Source: Gluconacetobacter diazotrophicus PA1 5 (GTDB lineage Bacteria > Pseudomonadota > Alphaproteobacteria > Acetobacterales > Acetobacteraceae). From it: a DNA stretch of 64,000 nt. Positions 14,888-22,579 of this stretch are shown piece by piece (the stretch's first letter is position 1; each line of letters starts with the position of its first letter). Location: NCBI RefSeq assembly GCF_000021325.1, contig NC_011365.1:620001-684000 (forward strand). The letters are read 5' to 3'. The translations under genes were made by a program, and so were the position numbers. A model generated the notes under the pieces. That model was not told the DNA's origin. It searched no databases and saw nothing but the letters and a program-made list of their open reading frames with translations.

Positions 14888-15436
14888 ATGATAAGTGATA
14901 TTATAACATTAAAAGAGAATTCAATTAAGCACGAACAAGCGCGAATTCATATGGTAAAGAAAGAGTCTTTATCAATGGATACTCAGACTGATACATCGGT
15001 CAGCTATTCACAGATACGTGGGGTCGGCAATGGAACTTATAACTATGTTCCTATTGTTTCCAATTATGGTTTTACGTCTGTTCCCTTGTCTGGTGCTGAT
15101 GCGATTACACTCAATCCATACGGAAGAGACGACAACAAATTAGTCATTGGAACACACGACGCCAGATATCATCCCATAGGACTTAGTGCCGGTGAAACTC
15201 AAATATACGATGACGCCAAGCAGTCAGTCTATCTGACAAGCGGTAATGATATAAACATTACATCAAATCAGTCCTTAAATATTATCGTTAATGGAAACAA
15301 AGTAGTTTCGGTCAGGGGCGGTTCAGTTTACGTCAACGGAAACCTTATTCCGAGCAATGGTTGGTCTGGCTCATTCTCAACCCCTCTTGGACAGACAGTA
15401 AGAGTTGATTCCGGAATTATAACTGATGTTTCATAA
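14888..15436 (+). CDS. Baseplate spike protein, Mu gp45-like
   Basis: A 182-residue protein. An OB-like N-terminal half is followed by the gp45/gpV hallmark around 110-165: GETQIYDDAKQSVYLTSGN, DINITSNQSLNIIVNG and VVSVRGGSVYVNG, which form the triple-stranded beta needle that pierces the cell surface. It sits between the hub gene and the large tail protein gene in one plus-strand unit, each behind a clear ribosome site (AAAGGA, AAGGAG). Confidence 0.82.
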   Translation: MISDIITLKENSIKHEQARIHMVKKESLSMDTQTDTSVSYSQIRGVGNGTYNYVPIVSNYGFTSVPLSGADAITLNPYGRDDNKLVIGTHDARYHPIGLSAGETQIYDDAKQSVYLTSGNDINITSNQSLNIIVNGNKVVSVRGGSVYVNGNLIPSNGWSGSFSTPLGQTVRVDSGIITDVS

Positions 15437-15446
15437 GGAGATTTAG

Positions 15447-18242
15447 ATGGGCGCGTGGGCAGATTCCGTAGTTAAAGATATTCAATCAATTCAGGTATGT
15501 GGTGATCTTCAAGAGGTAGAGGCGGAAATAAAAAATATACTCTCCGCACAAGAAGCTGCTCTCCAGCAGATGATTACCAGCTTGGAGTCATATCTTCCTC
15601 TTCTGTCTTTGCCTGGCGCTGATCCAGTGAGTATCGTGAACTGGCTGAAGCAACTGATTCTCGGGACTGTCAATCCGTACATTGTGGCTTTTCAGAGTGC
15701 GATGAACACGATTGACGGTGTGGCTGGGGACGTATCGGAAATCTCTGAAGCAATTGCCTCGAAAATTGCGGAACTGGGTAGTTGTACCAGTTCATTCGAT
15801 GCGGCGGCCCTTGTGATTTCTGCTGAAATATTAAGTGCTGCACAGGCGAGTTTGACTGACGCACAAAACCAGATTTCCTCGATTGAAGCTTCTATCGCTT
15901 CTGAACCTACTGGTGGAAGCTCCCCTGCGACCACTCTCAACGATGTTGCGGCTGACCTGTCTGTCCTGACAGAGAATGTTCTTTCATGTGAAGCTACAAA
16001 ATATGCCGATACCCTTATGATTACTGTATTCAATGAGTTTGATTTAGATACAGAAGTTCAGATTAGTACATATGATACTCCGTTTAATGGTACCATTGAT
16101 TTCTATATAAAAAATATCGAAGCAGGGTCTTGTTCCGCCAATTTTCCTTATATGGTGAAAAACGACTTATCACATTTGCCTAATATCGAAACCTTAATGA
16201 TATGGACTCAATGGTTTTCTTTGTGTCCAGACTCTACAGGAAATAACCCTGGCCTCGTTCAACCGGCAATTAACTCCACTATCGCAGCGGAATTAAGTTC
16301 TGTTTCTCAGTGGTTTGCTGGTGGCATTTATGCTTCATCAGCGGTCAAACTGAACGGGACTGCAGGCGGGACTGCAAATGATGCTTCTATGATTCGAGGT
16401 ATGCAGTATCTCGTATCAAGAGGATATAATGTAGGATTTGCACCGATCGTTCTTGGATGGAATAATGCTCAGGGGCTTTCTGATTCTGCTGCCCTTATAT
16501 GGCGAGGTTATTTTACATGGACTGAGACAAGTGATTTTCAATCATGGATGACCAGCTATATTGCCTTCAATCAATATTATATTGATCTATTCCAGACAAA
16601 TGGTGTCATTCCCACAAGATGGGCTGTCGGTTCAGAATTTGCGGATCTAACAACAAATGCTCCTCCGGACCAATGGGGAATCTTTGTACAAGGTCTTCAG
16701 TCTATTGCTAGTTCAGTAAGAGCAGCTTTTCCAAACTGTACCATCACCTATGCCGCGAACTACACTGACTATGGGGTTGGAGGTGGTTTTCGATGTGATG
16801 CCCTGTGGAGTCATCCTGATATCGATGAAGTAGGAATCGACTGGTATTTTCCTCTGACTACTGACGTAAGTGCTAGTCCTTCAGATATCAGAGGTGGTCT
16901 GGTTGCCGGAGAAGACATTGACTACACATATAACCTTTCAGATGGATCACAACGAACAATCACCGGATCAAAAGGTGTAGGTAAAACTCTTGAAACGCAA
17001 ATCCCCATTGCGGCTAGTGCTGGGATCAAGAACGTTAAGGTGTTTTGGGAAGGTTGCCATTACGTATCCAAAGCTTCTGGATTTATGGCTGGAGCTACAT
17101 CACTGGCAGGCTATGGCCCAGATTTTGATCCTTACGGCCTTCCCGGCCTCACTGGCACCGCTGCACCAGTAGTTGCTCCTGGTCTGACTGCTCCAGGTGT
17201 TTCTGGTCAGCAGATCACACCACGAGACACTGACACCTATCTACCGACAGATGGGAAGTCTACGTATGGAACATTCCAGACACCAACTTTCACTCCAGCA
17301 TCTCTGCAGACGCAATGGACACTGGACACCATGTTACAGGTCATGACTATCCCAAGTCAGAATTATGCTCGTCTGTTTGAATGTGCTGGCGTCTTTGAAC
17401 TGATGATAGATACCAGTTCAGGTGGAGGTTTTAAGATTGGCATAGGACCTTCTTCAAACGAGTTTTTTATAACTCTTGGAGAGGTAGATAACAATATTCA
17501 CAATTTATCAGTATCATTCACCCCATCGACTTATTCTCTTACAATTGTATGGGATGGTGTTTCATCACAATATACAGTATCCAGTGCTTCAGTGATGGAG
17601 ATCCCATCTGATACTTCTGTTTATCTCGGAGGATATAATACAAATACCAATCTTGTCGCTGCTAATTTTTATACATTTGGAATGACATTCATACAGGATG
17701 GCATTACATACGGTGGAACATTCCATTTTGATGAAGCGTATGCAGGAACAAGAACTTCATGGGTTCCTAAGATGAAGGTCTTATCCGCAACGGAACTAGG
17801 ATTTGCTTCAATCAGTGGTACATCAGTTGAACCTAACGAATTTCCATATGCTGATTTAGGTTCACCAACTATCGCAGTTCCGGCAACATTGAACTCCATC
17901 ACCCAGAGTCTTTATAATTCATTCATATCTAAAGGATGGAATCCAACCGAAGTATATGCGGCATATGGATGTTCATTCAATTACGCCCCCGATGAACAGG
18001 CTTATGCTCTCAATGAAACCTTGAAGAGGTTGCAGGTATTAAGAAACAACGGCGCCTTTTCCGCGATCACACTTTATAACATGGATGCTCGGCCCGCTCA
18101 GGCTATGACCATTTTGGTTAATGATAAGATTTATTATACCGATGCCCCTCTTGCCGTATTCAACCATTCTCTTGGTGGAAAGCTTGCTGGAGGCAGCACA
18201 TTCTTTGACCAAAAGATAATCCAAAATGGAAGTATATTCTAA
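15447..18242 (+). CDS. Large tail protein with GTA TIM-barrel-like domain and lectin-like domain
   Basis: A 931-residue protein. Residues 1-190 are a coiled-coil stalk. About 195-560 hold a TIM-barrel-like region with YNVGFAPIVLGWN, WAVGSEFADLTTN and RCDALWSHPDIDEVGIDWYF, the last matching the signature of the GTA TIM-barrel domain known from gene transfer agent tail hubs and thought to act on surface glycans. About 605-790 resemble a concanavalin/LamG-like beta sandwich. The last 130 residues are not recognised. It is the last gene of the hub-spike unit, so a fibre or glycan-processing role is likely. The combination with a Mu-type baseplate is unusual. Confidence 0.75.
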   Translation: MGAWADSVVKDIQSIQVCGDLQEVEAEIKNILSAQEAALQQMITSLESYLPLLSLPGADPVSIVNWLKQLILGTVNPYIVAFQSAMNTIDGVAGDVSEISEAIASKIAELGSCTSSFDAAALVISAEILSAAQASLTDAQNQISSIEASIASEPTGGSSPATTLNDVAADLSVLTENVLSCEATKYADTLMITVFNEFDLDTEVQISTYDTPFNGTIDFYIKNIEAGSCSANFPYMVKNDLSHLPNIETLMIWTQWFSLCPDSTGNNPGLVQPAINSTIAAELSSVSQWFAGGIYASSAVKLNGTAGGTANDASMIRGMQYLVSRGYNVGFAPIVLGWNNAQGLSDSAALIWRGYFTWTETSDFQSWMTSYIAFNQYYIDLFQTNGVIPTRWAVGSEFADLTTNAPPDQWGIFVQGLQSIASSVRAAFPNCTITYAANYTDYGVGGGFRCDALWSHPDIDEVGIDWYFPLTTDVSASPSDIRGGLVAGEDIDYTYNLSDGSQRTITGSKGVGKTLETQIPIAASAGIKNVKVFWEGCHYVSKASGFMAGATSLAGYGPDFDPYGLPGLTGTAAPVVAPGLTAPGVSGQQITPRDTDTYLPTDGKSTYGTFQTPTFTPASLQTQWTLDTMLQVMTIPSQNYARLFECAGVFELMIDTSSGGGFKIGIGPSSNEFFITLGEVDNNIHNLSVSFTPSTYSLTIVWDGVSSQYTVSSASVMEIPSDTSVYLGGYNTNTNLVAANFYTFGMTFIQDGITYGGTFHFDEAYAGTRTSWVPKMKVLSATELGFASISGTSVEPNEFPYADLGSPTIAVPATLNSITQSLYNSFISKGWNPTEVYAAYGCSFNYAPDEQAYALNETLKRLQVLRNNGAFSAITLYNMDARPAQAMTILVNDKIYYTDAPLAVFNHSLGGKLAGGSTFFDQKIIQNGSIF

Positions 18243-18298
18243 CTTATTTTTCTCATTAATAGCTTTACTACTTAATAAAGTAGAGCGATATATAGTTC

Positions 18299-18598
18299 AT
18301 GAAATACGAAATTATTTGGTCAGGACAAGTTCAGAAATGGTTCCGAAAGATACGGGATCAGCGGGCAAGTGCGGCTATCTTCGAACGTATCAGGAGAATC
18401 GAAGAACTTGGATTGTTTGGCGACGTTAAGCCTGTAGGCGAAGGTGTTCATGAGATCCGAGTGGATCATGGGATCGGCTATCGGGTATATTTCACCACAC
18501 AGGGCGGTAAGCTGGTGATCCTGCTGGTTGGGGGCGACAAACGAACCCAAGCTGGGGATATCCAGAAGGCCAAGCGGATGAAGAAGGACTGGACATGA
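18299..18598 (+). CDS. Type II toxin, RelE/HigB-like (phage Gp49 family)
   Basis: A 99-residue basic protein with the RelE-superfamily addiction-module pattern: KWFRKIRDQRASAAIFERIRR early, then VKPVGEGVHEIRVDHG, YRVYF and KLVILLVGGDK. Such toxins cut mRNA on the ribosome. Its stop overlaps the start of a 57-residue antitoxin gene (ATGA at 18595). GC content is clearly higher than in the phage genes just before it, so it looks like an acquired cargo module at the prophage end. Confidence 0.88.
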   Translation: MKYEIIWSGQVQKWFRKIRDQRASAAIFERIRRIEELGLFGDVKPVGEGVHEIRVDHGIGYRVYFTTQGGKLVILLVGGDKRTQAGDIQKAKRMKKDWT

Positions 18599-18768
18599 AA
18601 AAAGGATACAGCCGCTTCGATGCGGTGGAGGAACTGGTCCGCAATCCCGATCTGCGGGCTGGGGTGATGGCCGCCGCAAAGGAGTCCGATGATCCGAGGA
18701 TGGTGGAAATTATCCGTAAGGATGTGGCACGGGCCGAAGCTATCGTGGCTGAAGGGATGGCCGATTAA
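18595..18768 (+). CDS. Cognate small antitoxin
   Basis: A 57-residue acidic protein (starts MKKGYSRFDAVEELVRNPDL, ends EGMAD). It shows no visible helix-turn-helix, so it may neutralise the toxin without strong DNA binding of its own. The order is toxin first, as in HigBA-type systems. The ATGA overlap with the toxin and the terminator 28 bases later mark a complete two-gene operon. Confidence 0.8.
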   Translation: MKKGYSRFDAVEELVRNPDLRAGVMAAAKESDDPRMVEIIRKDVARAEAIVAEGMAD

Positions 18769-18795
18769 CCCTGGGGACGGTCACTTACGGCATTG

Positions 18796-18839
18796 AATGA
18801 CAAAAGCCTTGGTCTTCAAAGACCAAGGCTTTTGTCATT
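18796..18839 (+). terminator. Strong hairpin terminator after the toxin-antitoxin operon
   Basis: A stem of 20 perfect base pairs (AATGACAAAAGCCTTGGTCT and its complement) with a 4-base TCAA loop. It ends in GTCATTTT and works as a hairpin in either direction. It separates the toxin-antitoxin pair from the Abi-alpha-like gene. Confidence 0.85.
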
Positions 18840-18899
18840 TTATGAACATACTGTGTACATAGCCGTCGCACAATTGTCACCACAGCATTAGCGGCCTGA

Positions 18900-18905
18900 T
18901 ATAAT
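18900..18905 (+). promoter_or_regulatory. -10 box TATAAT of the Abi-alpha-like gene
   Basis: A perfect TATAAT, 25 bases before the TTG start, with a loose TTGTCA further upstream (20-base spacing, longer than ideal). It looks like an ordinary sigma-70-type promoter, unlike the TTAAATA elements of the phage structural genes. The gene may thus be expressed in the lysogen. Confidence 0.45.
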
Positions 18906-18930
18906 GCTCAATGCTATATAGGAGGAAACT

Positions 18931-19563
18931 TTGGACCTACAAACAGTCGATCAATGTATACAAGCTGGTCGTGATGCTCTTCTTTTTGGGAGTGCCGCTA
19001 AGGACTTCATACCTGAGTGGGTGAAGGAAAAATTTAAAGGGAAGTTCAAGCAGTTACAAGTGGAAAAAAATATCGAAAATACACTTACTCTGGCCAAGGG
19101 GAAAATGGGAGATCGAAAACAAGATTCCCATACGTCGTTTAAAGTCATAGAAGAAGTTCTTGAAGCCTGCTCTGATGAAGATCGTACTGAACTTCAGGAA
19201 TTGTGGGCCGCCCTTCTTGCACGAATTGCCACAGGAGAAGGAAGAAGCATCACGAAAGAAATTATTTCTATTGTAAAATCGTTTGAACCAATAGATGCTC
19301 TCGTTTTGAAGACCTGTGATGTGGTTGGTAGAACGCAATTTAATGCACATTCGTTATACCAACACATTGTAACAAATGTTCCCAGCGGTTCCCAATATCA
19401 TCTTGGCGACATAACAGCATCCTGTCGGCGTCTGTTCCAGAGCGAATGCTTTGACTATGTTCAGAAAGGAATTGATCCGACGCAGCGCTTTACGGCGGAC
19501 CGTCCGTTACAACTCGCATACCAAGGCGCAAATATCCTACGGGTTGTCGGAGATATTGGGTAG
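18931..19563 (+). CDS. Abi-alpha-like protein (DUF4393-like), possible phage exclusion factor
   Basis: A 210-residue protein. The central part (about 68-125) resembles the abortive-infection alpha pattern: FKVIEEVLEACSDEDRTELQELWAALLARI, shown here as the two pieces KVIEEVLEACSDEDR and ELQELWAALLARIATG, then SIVKSFEPIDALVLKTC. Proteins of this group occur in prophages and defence clusters; their mechanism is poorly known. The TTG start is supported by a strong AGGAGG five bases before it. It is placed beside a toxin-antitoxin operon at the prophage end, where lysogenic-conversion genes are common. Family call by pattern only. Confidence 0.6.
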   Translation: MDLQTVDQCIQAGRDALLFGSAAKDFIPEWVKEKFKGKFKQLQVEKNIENTLTLAKGKMGDRKQDSHTSFKVIEEVLEACSDEDRTELQELWAALLARIATGEGRSITKEIISIVKSFEPIDALVLKTCDVVGRTQFNAHSLYQHIVTNVPSGSQYHLGDITASCRRLFQSECFDYVQKGIDPTQRFTADRPLQLAYQGANILRVVGDIG

Positions 19564-19645
19564 AGTACCGAAAAGGACATTTTGGGTAATAAGTCCAAGA
19601 TTTTTCTGCCTTTAATGGACTAGCCTACTCAGTCCTTCCTGTCCG

Positions 19646-19688
19646 GAACATAACATGATCGCGTCACCTGTGTGTTCATGTTATGTTC
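19646..19688. repeat. Perfect 13-bp inverted repeat upstream of a small gene
   Basis: GAACATAACATGA (19646-19658) and its exact reverse complement (19676-19688) flank a 17-base spacer, ending 5 bases before the ATG at 19694. It could be an operator or a 5' mRNA hairpin covering the start. There is no T-run to suggest a terminator. Confidence 0.6.
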
Positions 19689-19693
19689 TGATC

Positions 19694-19954
19694 ATGGCTC
19701 ATAGTATGACGAGACATAAGAAAGACGAGGAGCGCCGGTTCGTCCTGGCGAGCAAGGTTGCCACCTATAAGGGATGGCACCTCAAGGCTTACTGTCAGAG
19801 ATGCCATGAGGCGCGAATTATCAAGATTGATTCGCTGGATGGAACCAAGACCATAGCACAGGTCCGAGGTGCCTTGAGGTGTCAGATTCATCGATCCCGG
19901 CCCCTGTCAGTGGTGCTGTGTCATCCGGTTCGACGACTGATGATGGATCTGTAG
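19694..19954 (+). CDS. Small Cys/His-rich hypothetical protein
   Basis: An 86-residue basic protein with a C-x2-C-H (YCQRCHEAR) and a C-x2-H (RCQIH) pair that could bind zinc. The segments TKTIAQVRGALRC and SRPLSVVL follow. Small proteins with a similar layout are encoded in many alphaproteobacteria, and no function is known to me. The ATG at 19694 is preferred to 19655, which lies inside the inverted repeat. It is the last gene before the tRNA fragment. Confidence 0.5.
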   Translation: MAHSMTRHKKDEERRFVLASKVATYKGWHLKAYCQRCHEARIIKIDSLDGTKTIAQVRGALRCQIHRSRPLSVVLCHPVRRLMMDL

Positions 19955-20101
19955 GAGTGGTAGTGATCGGGGACGACGCTTTGTATCAAAGTATGGCGCA
20001 GCATTTATTTTTTGCGCCAAAATTTATTTTTTGGGGCCTAGCATAGCGGGCACATACGCCAGTACTTTCTGTTTATTATCATATCGTTATGTCGCCTCCC
20101 A

Positions 20102-20151
20102 GTCGACTTTTAATCGAATGGTCGTGGGTTCGAATCCCACCCGGCTCACCA
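20102..20151 (+). tRNA. 3' half of tRNA-Lys (TTT), prophage attachment-site remnant
   Basis: The sequence contains the anticodon loop CTTTTAA (20107-20113, anticodon TTT), a T-arm GTGGG-TTCGAAT-CCCAC, the acceptor strand CCGGCTC and a final ACCA (to 20151). It parallels the 3' half of bacterial tRNA-Lys. No matching 5' acceptor strand (GAGCCGG) or D-arm precedes it, and the upstream DNA is unrelated AT-rich sequence. This is the footprint left when an element integrates into a tRNA gene: the intact copy should be at the far left end of the prophage. Confidence 0.85.
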
Positions 20152-20164
20152 TTTCCAGTATATT

Positions 20165-20974
20165 TCAGCCTATTTCTTCGTACGTCGTTACGGAAAATCC
20201 CGACAGGATCGAGGGACCGAACGAGGTCGTCAGCGCCACGTCCGTGGCATCGCGCCCCCGCGCCATGACGACGCGCCCGATGCGCGGGGTGTTGTGCCGT
20301 GCGTCGAACGTGAACCATTGCCCGTCCAGCCACACCTCGAACCACGCCGAGAAATCCATCGGATAATCGACAGGCGGGATGCCGATATCGCCCAGATATC
20401 CGGTGCAGTAGCGCGCGGGAATATTCATGCAGCGGCACAGCGTCACCGCCAGGTGGGCGAAGTCACGGCAGACGCCCACCCCTTCGTTATATGCCTCGTA
20501 GGCCGAGCGGGTCGGCCGCGCGTGGGCATAGTCGAAGCGAATATGATTGTGGACGAAGGACACGATCGCCTGCACCCGCCCCCAGCCGGGGGCCAGATGG
20601 CCGAACAGCGACCAGGCGACCGGCGACAGCAGGTCCGTCTCGCAATACCGGCTACCCATCAGGAACACCAGGCAATCCGCCGGCAGGTCGGCCACCGGGA
20701 CCTCGCGCGCCCAGGGCATCTGCCGGTCGGGCAGGCCGCTGTCGGCGATCACGAAGGACATGCTGGTGCGCAGCGTGCCGACAGGGGCGACCACGCGCGT
20801 GCAACGGTTGCCGAAGCCGTCCAGATATCGCTGGGCGGGAACCGGCGGATCGAAAACCGGAATCTGCGGCGTCATCAGGTCGGGTTCGCGGTCCGGGTGG
20901 ACTTCCAACATCAGGACAAGCGGCGTCGGAACCTGGACCGTCAATGCGATGTCATAGCCGGCGCGAATCAGCAT
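20165..20974 (-). CDS. Transglutaminase-like protein
   Basis: A 269-residue cytoplasmic protein of the bacterial transglutaminase-like family. It has an N-terminal beta region, then YNEGVGVCRDFAHLAV with the nucleophile Cys, and a FTFDARHN stretch holding the Asp. In the family the segment before WFEVWLDG normally carries the catalytic His (HAWFE); here it reads DFSAWFE, with Ser at that place. The start at 20974 (MLIRAGYDI) is chosen by family start; an ATG 12 codons earlier exists. It is the first host gene beyond the att site. Peptidase or amidase activity is uncertain. Confidence 0.75.
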   Translation of the reverse strand: MLIRAGYDIALTVQVPTPLVLMLEVHPDREPDLMTPQIPVFDPPVPAQRYLDGFGNRCTRVVAPVGTLRTSMSFVIADSGLPDRQMPWAREVPVADLPADCLVFLMGSRYCETDLLSPVAWSLFGHLAPGWGRVQAIVSFVHNHIRFDYAHARPTRSAYEAYNEGVGVCRDFAHLAVTLCRCMNIPARYCTGYLGDIGIPPVDYPMDFSAWFEVWLDGQWFTFDARHNTPRIGRVVMARGRDATDVALTTSFGPSILSGFSVTTYEEIG

Positions 20975-21131
20975 GCCTTCCTCCGGTCGATGGGCGATAC
21001 GCGGCGCCATGCGCCGCGCACCCGGCCCGCCGGTCCGGGATATCCGGTTCCGGGGCCGGTCTCGATGCCGCCCTCACCGTGGCACGATACATCCGGAAGA
21101 ACCATGCCGGATCGCATTCGTCGCGGCAGGA

Positions 21132-21503
21132 TCAATGCGGGACGACCGCATGCGCGCGCTTGTACACCACGATGGGAAGCTGCTTGGCCAGGATCATGAC
21201 CACGGCGCGGTCGGACAGGCCCGTCTGCCCGGCGAACCATTCCAGGTCATTCGGGACGATCAGGGTCCGGACCATATCCTCGGTCATCGGGCCGGTCTTG
21301 TCGTCGGCTTTCCAGCGGGCGACGATGTCACCATAACCGGCGGCCTCGGCGCGCTCGGCAAAGCCGTTGGGCCCGTATTCGCGGCGAACGCCGTCCAGAT
21401 ACTCATTGATCGCGCTGGTCAGGCCCGAAAGGTCGTAGCGCGCACCGGTCAGGAAGTCACCCAGAGTCGTCCCCAGGTTCGTCGCCGAATTGGTAATGGA
21501 CAT
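21132..21503 (-). CDS. YidB-like (DUF937-related) protein
   Basis: A 123-residue protein. After a Ser/Thr-rich start the sequence FAERAEAAGYGDIVARW, a lesser MTEDMV...LEWFAGQTGL and ILAKQLPIVVYK follow the YidB pattern of small helical proteins of unknown function. ATG at 21503 is chosen because GGAGGGG lies just before it; a longer frame to 21740 lacks such a site and reads through terminator hairpins. It is transcribed alone. Confidence 0.65.
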   Translation of the reverse strand: MSITNSATNLGTTLGDFLTGARYDLSGLTSAINEYLDGVRREYGPNGFAERAEAAGYGDIVARWKADDKTGPMTEDMVRTLIVPNDLEWFAGQTGLSDRAVVMILAKQLPIVVYKRAHAVVPH

Positions 21504-21625
21504 CGTTCCCCTCCTTCGGAAGCGTTGCGGAACCTTCCAGTCAGCGTGGGGAAACGGCGTTCGTTCCGTCTCTCTCGAACGTGTGACGGAGCCCGCGGAA
21601 GGGACGGCGAGAGGCCGAAAAACGG

Positions 21626-21653
21626 AAAAACCGGAGCCCGAAGGCCCCGGTTT
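21626..21653 (-). terminator. TTCG-loop hairpin with T-run, minus strand
   Basis: The minus strand reads AAACCGGGGCC-TTCG-GGCTCCGGTTT followed by TTCC. It is an 11-bp stem with one mismatch and a stable TTCG loop. It sits between the DUF2076 terminator and the YidB-like gene, so it may end a small RNA or act as an attenuator in the leader. Confidence 0.55.
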
Positions 21654-21772
21654 CCCGCGGATGAGACGACACAGAGGAAATGGCCTTGATGGCCGAGTTC
21701 TGAATAACACCCATTCATGACTGATATCAATCGGCCTCACGGCAATGTGTGACTGGGAAGACGGAGCATAAA

Positions 21773-21798
21773 AAAAGGCGGCCTCGCGGCCGCCTTTT
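21773..21798 (-). terminator. Terminator of the DUF2076 gene
   Basis: Eleven perfect pairs (AAAAGGCGGCC / GGCCGCCTTTT) around a 4-base loop, with a T-run on the minus strand, starting 34 bases after the DUF2076 stop. Confidence 0.85.
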
Positions 21799-21832
21799 CA
21801 TCGTTCACTTCCGTCGGTCCCTCCAGGGCGAC

Positions 21833-22579
21833 CTAGAAGTTATCGTCGCCGCCGCCCCAGTCGCCGCCGCCGAAACCGGCATCCCCGCCCGCGTCCCCGC
21901 CGGCATCGAAGCCCGGATCGACGGCGCCGCCGGCCCCGCCGAACGGATCGGCCCCGGGTGCGCCGGCATCGCCGTAATTGTTGTTGATGATGGTCTCACC
22001 GCCGGGCATGCCGCCGCCGAATCCACCGGCATCATGATGCCCGCTGAACAGATCGGTCAGGGCGTTGCCCACCATCATGCCGCCGGCGACGCCAGCCGCC
22101 GTGGTCAGCGCCGAGCCCAGGAAGCCGCTGCCGCGCGCGGGAAACATGCCGGGCTGCATTCCCGGGGGATAGGCCGGCTGGGGCGGCGGGGGGGCCGCCT
22201 GCTGGCCGCCCCAACCCGGCGGGGGCGCCGCCTGCGGGCGCTGGCCGCCACCGAACAGCCCGCCGAACAGACCGCCACCGCCCGAAGGCGCCTGCTGGCG
22301 GGCCTGAAGCGCCTGTTGCGCCTGCTGCAACTGCCATTGCAGTTGCTGAATGCGATTCTGCGCCTGCACCAGGGCGGCTTCCTGCACCACCGCCATCTGG
22401 GTGACGCGATAGCGGGCTTCGGGATATTGCTGGAACATCTGGCCGATATAATTGTCGGCCTCGGGGTCGATCGGCGGCAGGTTGGGCGCCGTGGCGGGCA
22501 CGCTGCCGAAGCCCCCCTGCGGCGCGCCGCCGACGCGGGCGACGAACTTCGTGATCAGGTCGCGTTCCTCGTTATTCAT
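21833..22579 (-). CDS. DUF2076 family protein
   Basis: A 248-residue protein. The N-terminal [18 protein letters not shown], a [22 protein letters not shown] segment and a Gln-rich coiled coil (80-115) are diagnostic of DUF2076. A hydrophobic [20 protein letters not shown] stretch near 160 and a Gly/Asp-rich tail follow. The function of the family is unknown; members are often described as envelope-associated. It is a single gene with its own terminator. Confidence 0.8.
   Translation of the reverse strand: MNNEERDLITKFVARVGGAPQGGFGSVPATAPNLPPIDPEADNYIGQMFQQYPEARYRVTQMAVVQEAALVQAQNRIQQLQWQLQQAQQALQARQQAPSGGGGLFGGLFGGGQRPQAAPPPGWGGQQAAPPPPQPAYPPGMQPGMFPARGSGFLGSALTTAAGVAGGMMVGNALTDLFSGHHDAGGFGGGMPGGETIINNNYGDAGAPGADPFGGAGGAVDPGFDAGGDAGGDAGFGGGDWGGGDDNF

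Larger units (their letters stand above)
21504..21832. other. Intergenic stretch with two hairpins
   Basis: This 329-base gap holds the terminator of the DUF2076 gene (21773-21798), a second minus-strand hairpin with T-run (21626-21653) and the upstream region of the YidB-like gene. I see no gene in it. A short minus-strand transcript between the two hairpins is conceivable. Confidence 0.5.

Noticed and set aside
18272-18280. Twelfth late-promoter element (TTAATAAAG) before the toxin gene
   Set aside because: Deviates from the shared TTAAATA core and is only 18 bases from the ATG.
21681-21705. Third copy of the structured repeat
   Set aside because: Shares only a 16-base stretch around GGCCTTGATGGCC; surrounding core and arms are absent.
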